This document shows, one piece after another, positions 1 through 7,400 of a DNA stretch of 64,000 nucleotides (position 1 is the first letter of the stretch; the number at the start of each line of letters is the position of its first letter). Origin of the DNA: Phenylobacterium sp. NIBR 498073. Lineage in GTDB: Bacteria; Pseudomonadota; Alphaproteobacteria; Caulobacterales; Caulobacteraceae. The DNA lies in contig NZ_CP114599.1 of NCBI RefSeq assembly GCF_027286305.1, positions 1,674,001-1,738,000 on the forward strand, written 5' to 3'. A model generated the notes under the pieces. It was not told the origin of the DNA and ran no database searches. It was given only the letters and a program-made list of their open reading frames with translations. The position numbers were made by a program, and so were the translations under genes.

Positions 1-1
1 G

Positions 2-502
2 GCGACCACCACCTCGCTGGTGGCCCAGCGTTCGGGCAGCCGCGGGGCGATGCTGCACCAGTTCCCGACCCGCGCGGACCTGATGCTGGCGGTGGTGGAG
101 GCGGCGTTCGAGGAGGAGATGGACCTCTACGACGCCCGGTTCGGCGCCATCGCCGACCCCAAGGAGCGGGTGCTGGCCATCCCCGAGGCGGTGTGGGAGA
201 CCCTGAGCCGGCCGGCCGGGGTGGCGGTGCTGGAGATCCTGCAGGGCTCGCGCAGCGACCCGGCGATGACGCAGAAGCTGGCCCCGGTGCTGGCGCGGAT
301 CTCCAAGGAGTCGCGCCGGCGGCTGATCAAGTGGTTCGACGCCGACTACCTGGCGCCGCCGGCGGAGATGCGGCTGATCGTCTGGGCGGTGCGCGGGCTG
401 TCGATCTCGCAGGTGTTGGAGCCCGACGTCGGCGACGTGCGCGAGTCGATCCTGCTGCTGCGCAAGCTGATGGAAACATTGCACGGGGGAGGCAAGGCAT
501 GA
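2..502 (+). CDS. TetR-family transcriptional regulator, 3' part only
   Basis: The reading frame is open from the window edge to a TGA at 500-502, so the N-terminus is outside the window. The visible part carries the end of a TetR-type helix-turn-helix (…RGAMLHQFPTRADLMLAVVEAAF, the recognition helix followed by the start of helix 4). A helical ligand-binding domain of about 130 residues follows. TetR proteins are usually dimeric repressors of nearby genes that respond to a small molecule. The stop overlaps the ATG of the next gene (ATGA), so the regulator is probably co-transcribed with the SGNH hydrolase, DUF1080 and amidohydrolase genes. The effector cannot be deduced. Confidence 0.85.
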   Translation, partial: ATTTSLVAQRSGSRGAMLHQFPTRADLMLAVVEAAFEEEMDLYDARFGAIADPKERVLAIPEAVWETLSRPAGVAVLEILQGSRSDPAMTQKLAPVLARISKESRRRLIKWFDADYLAPPAEMRLIVWAVRGLSISQVLEPDVGDVRESILLLRKLMETLHGGGKA

Positions 503-1380
503 GGCTGCTGCTGGGCGGGGCGATGGCCCTGGCGCTGGGGGGCGCCGCGCAGGCGGCCCCGGTCGGGATGGTCGATGATCCGTGCCCGCCGCCCGCCGCG
601 CCCGACCCGCTGGGAAAAGAGATGTCGGAGGCGCTGGTCGCCGACGCGCCGTTCCCGCCGGCGCTGCTGGCCAAGCTGATGGACCCGGCACGGGGCGCGG
701 AGGCAGAGAAGGCCAAGGCCGAGCAGGCGGCGCGCGACTGGGCCGACCTCTGCCGCTATCGCCCGGAGAACGCCGCCGCCTTGAACGCCAAGAATGGGGG
801 CGTCGAGGCGGTGTTCATGGGCGACTCCATCACCGAGCTCTGGATGGTCGCCGATCCGGCCTTCTTCAGCGCCGCGCGGTTCGACCGCGGGATCAGCGGC
901 CAGACCAGCGCCCAGATGCTGCTGCGGTTCCATGCCGACGTCGTCGCCCTGAAGCCGAAGGTGGTCCACATCCTAGCCGGCACCAACGACGTGGCGGGCA
1001 ATCTGGGGCCCAGCCGACCAGAAGATTTCAAGAACAATATCAGAGCGATGGCGGAGATTGCTGATGCAAGCGGCATCGCCGTGGTGCTCGGCGCGATCCC
1101 GCCGGCCGACCGTTTCCTGTGGCGGGCGGGGCTGAAGCCGGCGGCGCAGATCGGCGAGCTGAACGCCTGGCTGAAGGGATTTGCGGCGAGCCGCGGCTAT
1201 GTCTTCGCCGACTATCACGGCGCGATGGCGACGCCTGAGGGGGCGATGCGCCCGGCCTTCAGCAAGGACTACGTGCACCCCAACCGCGCCGGCTATGGCG
1301 TCATGGCGCCCATCGCACAGGCGGCGCTGGACGAGGCGCAGCGGCGCGGTCCAAGAAAGGTCGCGCTGGGAGGAAGCTAG
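499..1380 (+). CDS. SGNH/GDSL-family hydrolase, secreted
   Basis: The product is 293 residues. Residues 1-20 look like a cleavable signal peptide (MRLLLGG…AAQAA). The SGNH blocks are in order: GDSIT at 108-112 with nucleophile Ser110, the GISGQTS glycine block near 131-137, GTND at 161-164, and DYVHPN with Asp257 and His260 completing the triad. The family consists of esterases and lipases, often acting on acyl groups of carbohydrates, so a periplasmic or exported deacylase is likely. The start ATG overlaps the TetR stop by four bases. A DUF1080 protein follows after two bases. Substrate is unknown; a sugar ester is an inference from neighbours. Confidence 0.9.
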   Translation: MRLLLGGAMALALGGAAQAAPVGMVDDPCPPPAAPDPLGKEMSEALVADAPFPPALLAKLMDPARGAEAEKAKAEQAARDWADLCRYRPENAAALNAKNGGVEAVFMGDSITELWMVADPAFFSAARFDRGISGQTSAQMLLRFHADVVALKPKVVHILAGTNDVAGNLGPSRPEDFKNNIRAMAEIADASGIAVVLGAIPPADRFLWRAGLKPAAQIGELNAWLKGFAASRGYVFADYHGAMATPEGAMRPAFSKDYVHPNRAGYGVMAPIAQAALDEAQRRGPRKVALGGS

Positions 1381-1382
1381 CC

Positions 1383-2162
1383 ATGACGATAAGGTTCGCG
1401 GCGCTGACGGCGCTGGCCGCGCTGTCGGTGGGGACCGCCTGCGGAGCGCAAATGTTGCCTAAGGACACCGAAGTCTGGACGCCCGAGCCGCCGGTGGTCG
1501 CGCCGGGCGCGCAAGCGGGCGCTGCGCCGTCCGACGCGCTGGTGCTGTTCGACGGCACGGACCTGTCCCAGTGGGTGGCGACCAAGGACAAGTCGCCGGC
1601 CGGGTGGACGGTGGAGGGCGGGGTGCTGACCGTGAACAAGGCGGCCGGCAACATCGAGACCAAGCAGAGCTTCGGCGACTATCAGCTGCACATCGAGTGG
1701 CGCGTCCCGGCGACCATCACCGGCGAGGGCCAGGCGCGCGGCAACAGCGGCCTGTTCCTGGCGTCGACCGGCGGCGGCGACGCCGGTTACGAGATCCAGA
1801 TCCTCGATTCCTACCAGAACCCGACCTACGTCAACGGCCAGGCCGCCAGCATCTACAAGCAGCGTCCGCCGCTGGCCAACGCCATGCGCAAGCCGGGCGA
1901 ATGGCAGACCTACGACGTCATCTGGCGCGCGCCGGTGTTCGGCTCGGACGGGGCGCTGGTGAAGCCGGCGCGGGTCACGCTGCTGCACAACGGGGTGCTG
2001 GTGCAGGACAATGTCGAGCTGACCGGCGAGACGGTGTTCATCGGCAAGCCCAAGTACAAGCCGCACGGCAGGTCGCCGATAAAGCTGCAGGCCCACCGCG
2101 ACCCCAGCGAACCGATCAGCTTCCGCAACATCTGGGTGCGCGAGCTGGCGCCGGCGGGGTGA
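1383..2162 (+). CDS. DUF1080 (3-keto-disaccharide hydrolase family) protein
   Basis: The product is 259 residues with a probable signal peptide (residues 1-20, ending near a Cys, CGAQ, so a lipoprotein is possible). The DUF1080 concanavalin-like fold is recognisable from LFDGTDLSQW near residue 56, GWTVEGGVLTV, the FGDYQLHIEWRVP strand, GNSGLFL and YEIQILDSYQN. Characterised members of this family act on 3-keto-glycosides. A strong ribosome site (GGAGGAAG) lies just before the ATG. The stop overlaps the GTG of the next gene. A second, unrelated-length DUF1080 protein lies at 27517-28317, inside the sugar-oxidation cluster. Family assignment is firm; substrate is inferred. Confidence 0.88.
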   Translation: MTIRFAALTALAALSVGTACGAQMLPKDTEVWTPEPPVVAPGAQAGAAPSDALVLFDGTDLSQWVATKDKSPAGWTVEGGVLTVNKAAGNIETKQSFGDYQLHIEWRVPATITGEGQARGNSGLFLASTGGGDAGYEIQILDSYQNPTYVNGQAASIYKQRPPLANAMRKPGEWQTYDVIWRAPVFGSDGALVKPARVTLLHNGVLVQDNVELTGETVFIGKPKYKPHGRSPIKLQAHRDPSEPISFRNIWVRELAPAG

Positions 2163-3010
2163 GCGCGAACCGTCTTCGCGTCGCCATCGCGCAGACGCCG
2201 GTCGGGTTCGATCCGCGGGCGAACGGCGCGGTGATCCGGGGCCAGATGCGGGAGGCGGCCGCCGCCGGCGCCCGGCTGATCCAGTTCACCGAGGGGGCGA
2301 TGTCGGGCTATCCGTCGGGGCCGGGCAAGCAGGCCCTGGCCGGATGGCGGGTGGACTGGGCGGCGCTGCGCGACGAGTTGGAGGCGACCGCGGCCCTGGC
2401 GGCGGAGCTGCGGCTCTGGACGGTCGTCGGTTCGAACCATCCGCTGACGCCGCCGAACCGGCCGCACAACAGTCTCTATGTCATCTCCGACCAGGGCGAG
2501 CTGGCGGGCCGCTACGACAAGCGGCTGCTGTCGTACACCGAGGTCAGCGACTGGTATGCGCCCGGCTCGGAGCCGCTGGTCTTCGAGGTGGACGGGTTTC
2601 GCTTCGGCTGCGTGCTGTGCATCGAGATCCAGTTTCCCGAGCTGTTCGTCGAGTACGCCCGCCAGGACGTCGACATGGTGCTGCTCTCGACCTTCTCCCG
2701 CGATCCGATGTTCGCGGTGCAGGCGCAGGGGCATGCCGCCTGCGGCGCCTTCTGGCTGGGCTTCTCCGTGCCCGCGCAATGCAGCGACGCTGCGCCCAGC
2801 GGCCTGATCGGGCCGGACGGACAGTGGATCGCCGCCGGGCCCTCGGACGGCGCGGCGGCGGTGGTCGTGGCCGATATGGATCGCGGGGCGGCGGCTCTGC
2901 GCGGCGCGCTGGAGTTCGCGCGGCCATGGCGCACGCGGGCGCGGGCCGGGGAGCTGCACGACCAGGCCCGGGTCGTCGATCCGCGCAGCGCAGACGTCAG
3001 CCGCTTCTGA
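2159..3010 (+). CDS. nitrilase-superfamily carbon-nitrogen hydrolase
   Basis: The product is 283 residues from a GTG that overlaps the preceding stop (GTGA). The Glu-Lys-Cys triad of the nitrilase superfamily is visible: Glu45 in FTEGAMSGYP, Lys121 in RYDKRLLSYTE, and Cys154 in GCVLCIEIQFPE. These enzymes hydrolyse amides, carbamoyl groups or nitriles through a cysteine thioester. There is no signal peptide, so it is cytoplasmic. It is the last gene of the TetR-SGNH-DUF1080 run. The substrate cannot be told from sequence; an amide product of the same pathway is a guess. Confidence 0.88.
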   Translation: MSANRLRVAIAQTPVGFDPRANGAVIRGQMREAAAAGARLIQFTEGAMSGYPSGPGKQALAGWRVDWAALRDELEATAALAAELRLWTVVGSNHPLTPPNRPHNSLYVISDQGELAGRYDKRLLSYTEVSDWYAPGSEPLVFEVDGFRFGCVLCIEIQFPELFVEYARQDVDMVLLSTFSRDPMFAVQAQGHAACGAFWLGFSVPAQCSDAAPSGLIGPDGQWIAAGPSDGAAAVVVADMDRGAAALRGALEFARPWRTRARAGELHDQARVVDPRSADVSRF

Positions 3011-3124
3011 AGGCGTTGGCTGGGCTAGCTCGAAGCGGGGCGGGCCGAGGCTGCGCCGAACGCCGCCGCGCGGCCACGAGCATGCCCCGGGCGGGCGGTT
3101 CTTGGCCGTGCCGGGGTAGGAAGT

Positions 3125-4099
3125 TTAGCGCGCCTCGACGGTGAGGTGCGCGAGCTCGTGGACCGGGGCCAGGCGGCGGCGGACCTCGGCGGCGTCGAGG
3201 CCGCCGGCCACGCTGACGATGGCCGCGTGCGCCTGGGGGCCGACGCGCCAGACGTGCAGGTCGCAGATGCGCGCGTCGCCGGGGGCCTCCAGCAGATCGC
3301 GGACCTCGGCGGCGACGTGCTCGTCGGTGGCGTCGAGCAGCACGCCGGCGGTGTCGCGCATCAGGGTCCAGGCCCAGCGGGCGATGACCGCCGCGCCGAC
3401 CAGGCCCATGACCGGATCGAGCCACACCCAGCCGAGCATGCGCCCGGCCAGCAGGGCGACGATGGCCAGGATCGAGGTCAGGGCGTCGGCCAGGACGTGC
3501 ATGTAGGCCGAGCGCAGGTTGTTGTCGCCGCTGTTGTGGACGCCGTGGTGGCCGTGATGGTGCTCGTGGTGATGGTCATGGTCGTGATGGTGGCCATGGC
3601 CGTGGTGATCGTGGCCGTGGTGGTGATGGCCGGCGCCGAGCAGCAGGGCGCTGACCAGGTTCACCGCCAGGCCGACGACGGCGACGATGGTCGCCTCGCC
3701 GAAGGCCACGGTGGTCGGCTCCAGCAGCCGCTTGACCGACTCCACCCCGATGCCGACCGCGACGACGCCGAGCACCAGGGCCGAGGCGAAGCCGGCGAGG
3801 TCGCCGACCTTGCCGGTGCCGAAGCTGAACTTGCTGCTGCGGGCATGCTTGCGGGCGTAGGCGTAGGCCGCCGCCGACACGCCCAGCGCCCCGGCGTGGG
3901 TGGCCATGTGGAAGCCGTCGGCCAGCAGCGCCATCGAGCCGGTCCAGTAGCCGGCGACGATCTCGGCGACCATCATCAGGGCGGTCAGGGCCACGACCCA
4001 CATCGTGCGCCGTGCGTGATCGTCGTGCGCCGCCCCGAGGAACACGTGGTCGTGGACGAGGTCTTCGAGTTCGGCGGCGGTGGTCATGGTCGGGTTCAC
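3125..4099 (-). CDS. dmeF: cation diffusion facilitator, DmeF-type Ni/Co efflux
   Basis: The product is 324 residues with six predicted membrane helices. The CDF metal site is seen as DGFH (Asp61, His64) in helix 2 and HVLAD (His201, Asp205) in helix 5. Between them, residues 158-186 form a loop that is almost all His, Asp and Gly. The N-terminus HDHVFLGAAHDDHARRT and the C-terminal ferredoxin-like domain match DmeF proteins, which export Co(II) and Ni(II) in exchange for protons. The start used is GTG 4099, which overlaps the upstream regulator stop (GTGA); ATG 4087 is an alternative. It forms an operon with the RcnR-type repressor. Confidence 0.92.
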   Translation of the reverse strand: MNPTMTTAAELEDLVHDHVFLGAAHDDHARRTMWVVALTALMMVAEIVAGYWTGSMALLADGFHMATHAGALGVSAAAYAYARKHARSSKFSFGTGKVGDLAGFASALVLGVVAVGIGVESVKRLLEPTTVAFGEATIVAVVGLAVNLVSALLLGAGHHHHGHDHHGHGHHHDHDHHHEHHHGHHGVHNSGDNNLRSAYMHVLADALTSILAIVALLAGRMLGWVWLDPVMGLVGAAVIARWAWTLMRDTAGVLLDATDEHVAAEVRDLLEAPGDARICDLHVWRVGPQAHAAIVSVAGGLDAAEVRRRLAPVHELAHLTVEAR

Positions 4100-4371
4100 T
4101 TCGAGTAGCGGCGGATGGCCGCGATGACTTCATCGGCGGCCTGGGCGCGGGCGGCGTCGTCGATGCCGGGCGCGGCGACGTGCTCGCGCAGGTGGGCTTC
4201 GACCACCTCGTCGAGGAGGCCGTTGATGGCGCCGCGGGTGGCGGCGACGAGGTGCAGGGTGTCGGCGCAGGCGGCGTGGCCGGCGATGGAGCGTTCGATC
4301 GCCTCGACCTGGCCGGCGATGCGGCGGACGCGCTTGAGCAACGCCTCGTTGTGGGAAGAGAGGTGAGCCAT
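4096..4371 (-). CDS. dmeR: RcnR/CsoR-family nickel/cobalt repressor (DmeR-like)
   Basis: The product is 91 residues, beginning MAHLSSHNEALLKRVRRIAGQVEA, the typical start of the four-helix CsoR/RcnR family. The Ni/Co ligand set of RcnR is present at the same positions: His3, Cys35, His60 and His64. Copper-sensing CsoR has a different set, so Ni/Co sensing is well supported. The ATG at 4371 was chosen over upstream in-frame codons because it gives the conserved N-terminus with His3. The gene overlaps dmeF by four bases. An ATA-C6-TAT operator lies immediately upstream, implying autoregulation of the pair that is relieved by metal. Confidence 0.93.
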   Translation of the reverse strand: MAHLSSHNEALLKRVRRIAGQVEAIERSIAGHAACADTLHLVAATRGAINGLLDEVVEAHLREHVAAPGIDDAARAQAADEVIAAIRRYSK

Positions 4372-4388
4372 AGGATACCCCCCTATGG
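4368..4388 (-). promoter_or_regulatory. RcnR/CsoR-type operator overlapping the dmeR start
   Basis: The core at 4375-4386 reads ATACCCCCCTAT, a C6 tract (G6 on the other strand) flanked by ATA and TAT, the hallmark of RcnR/CsoR operators. Around it CCATAGG (4368-4374) and CCTATGG (4382-4388) form a perfect inverted repeat with a 7-base spacer. The left arm contains the dmeR start codon, so bound repressor would sit on the initiation region itself. Confidence 0.75.
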
Positions 4389-4483
4389 TATGTGGGCCGT
4401 GTTGGCAAGCAGGGCTTTTGTAAGCGTCCCTTAACCTTGCCACCCGACGTTGCGGATGGGCTGGCTCGCGCCAGCCGTTTTCG

Positions 4484-7400
4484 TTGCGGAATAGTGGGTG
4501 GGTGCGAGTGCAGAGTCGTGAAGCGGCCGAAGTTCGGTCGGAAGTTGTGTTCGTCGATACCCGTGTCGAGGATTACGAGACCATCGTCGCCGGCGTCGCC
4601 CCGGGCGTCGAGGTGGTGCTGATCGAGGCCAACGGCGACGGCTTTGCGCAGATGGCGCAGGCGCTGGCCGGTCGGACCGACCTGGCGACGATCCACATCG
4701 TCGGCCACGGCCAGGCCGGCGTCCTGATGCTGGGCTCGGCCACGCTGCGCGCTGGCGACATCGACGCCTATGCCGGCGAACTCGGAGCCATCGGCGGCGC
4801 GCTGGCGCCGGACGGGGATATCCAGCTGTGGGGATGCGAAGTCGGCGCAGGCCCCGAGGGCGCGGCCTTCGTTCAGGCCCTGGCCGCCGCCACCGGCGCC
4901 GACATCGCCGCCTCGGACGATCTGACCGGCGCGGGCGGCGACTGGACGCTGGAGACACAGATCGGAACGATCGAGACCTCGGTCGCGATTACTCCGGCGG
5001 GACAACATGCCTTCGCCGGCACGCTGGCTATCGGCAGCGAGAACTTCGACGGGCTGGGACTGATCGATGCCGTCAGAGCCACGACGCTGACCGCAGGCAA
5101 CTGGCAGTTCACCAGCGGCAGCGCCGCAGATCACGTCGTAGCGTCCGCAGACGATTTCGTTGTTAGGCTCAACAACGACGAGGGTAGCACCATCGACCGT
5201 GCGGTAGTCCTCAACTACAGCGGCGATCTCATCACGAACTACACGATGAAGTCGGACGACGGGACGAACTTCGCATTGCATTCGTTCATGGTAGGACAGA
5301 GCCCAGGCTGGGCCAATACTCTGACAGTTGCAGCCTATTCCAATGGCGTTCAGGTCGTCGCGCCGGAAGCGGTCAACCTGGCTGCGTCCGACTCCACTGG
5401 GGGCATCAACTACGCGCTTGGGCTGAACGATATATACGGGGCCTACGGCACGCTCACCTTCAGCAGCGCCTATGCGAACATCGACGAAATCCGCTTCGTG
5501 TTCGACGGCGCTTCGGATCTGCATATCGACAACATCGCCGTCGCTCCGGTGGATGTCACAGCTCCCGCCTTCGTTTCCGCGGCGGTCAACGGCGCCACGC
5601 TGGTGATGACCTATAACGAGGCGAACACCCTCGACGCCGTCAATGGGCCCGCCGCCGGCAGTTTCGCGGTTATGGCTGATGGCGCTCCAGTCAACGTCAA
5701 CTCCGTCGCGGTGAACGCCGCGGCCAAGACGGTGACGCTGACGTTGCAGAGCGCAGTGACCGCAGGTCAGGCGGTGACGGTGGCCTATACCGATCCGAGC
5801 GGCGGCGACGACGCCAACGCCATTCAGGACGCCGTCGGCAATGACGCCGCCTCGCTTACCTCCACGAGCGTGACCAACAACACTGTGGACCCGGCGCCCT
5901 CGATCAGCGGCAACATCGCAGTGCCGGCCAATGGCAGCTATGGCGCCGGCCAGACGCTGAGTTTCACCGTCACTTTCGACGAGAACGTCACGGTGGTCGG
6001 GACCGACAGCACGCTTGGCCTGACCGTCGGCAGTGCGGCGCGTAGCGCGGCCTACGCCTCCAAGACCGCCAATTCGATCACCTACGCCTACACGGTGCAG
6101 GCGGGCGACACCGACGCCAACGGCGTCGCGGTCGGCGGAATCTCGCTTGGCGCGACCACCATCCGCGACGGCGCCGGCAACAACGCCAACCTGACCCTGA
6201 GCGGCCACTTGCCGTCGACCGCGGGCGTCCTGGTCGACACGACCGCCCCGGAAGTCGCCAGCGTCGGCGTGCCGGCGAACGCCACCTACGTCGCCGGCCA
6301 GGCGCTGAACTTCACCGTCAACTTCGATGAGAACATCACCGTCGTCGGGACCGACAGCACGCTCGCCCTGACGATCGGCGCCACGGCGCGCACCGCCGCC
6401 TATGCGTCGAAGACGGCCAACTCGATCACCTACACCTACACGGTCCAGGCCGGGGAGACGGACGCCGACGGCGTCACCGTGGGCGCGCTCTCGGAGGGCT
6501 CCTCCACCATTCGCGACGCGGCCGGCAACGACGCCGTCCTGACCCTGAACAGCGTGGGCGCCACCGGCGGCGTGTTCGTCGACGCCACCGTGCCGACGGT
6601 GAGCGGAAACATCTCCGTTCCGACCGGCGGCATGTACATTGCCGGTCAGACGCTGACCTTCACCGTCGCCTTCGATGAGATCGTGACCTTGAGCGGCTCT
6701 CCCAGCACGCTCGGCCTGACCATCGGCGGGGCGACGCGCAGCGCGGACGTCTCGGGCACGACGGGCAATTCGATCACCTACAGCTACACGGTGCAGGCGA
6801 GCGACAACGACGCCGACGGCATCGCGGTCACGGGCATTTCGCTGAACGGCGGGACGATCCGCGACGGCGCCGGCAACAATGCGAACCTGAGCCTCAGCGG
6901 TCACGTGCCGTCGCTGGCAGGCGTCCTGGTCGACGGCGGCGCGCCCGCGGTCAGCGGCGCCATCGCCGTGCCGGCCAACGGCAGCTATGGCGGCGGCCAG
7001 ACGCTGAGCTTCACGGTCACCTTCGACGAGAACGTGACCGTCACCGGGACCGACAGCGTCCTGGGCCTGACCATCGGCAGCACCGCGCGCGAGGCGGCCT
7101 TCGTTTCCAGCACCGCCAACTCGGTCACCTACGCCTACACGGTGCAGTTGGGCGACACCGACGCCAACGGCATTGCCGTCGGCGCTCTCAATCTGAAAAC
7201 GAGCACGGTCAAGGACCTCGCCGGCAACGACGCCAACCTGGCCCTCGGCGGTCACATCCCGTCGACCGCGGGGGTCCTGGTCGATACGACCGCTCCGGGC
7301 GTCGCCAGCGTGAGCGTGCCGGCGAACGCCACCTACGTCGCCGGCCAGATCCTCGATTTCACCGTCACCTTCGATGAGACCGTGACCGTGACCGGCAGCG

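Noticed and set aside
4130..7255. Open frame of over 1000 codons on the minus strand, antisense to the RTX gene
   Set aside because: It runs through dmeR and the Ig-like repeats, is Arg/Gly/Val-rich with no domain, and is explained by the high GC content of the real gene on the other strand.
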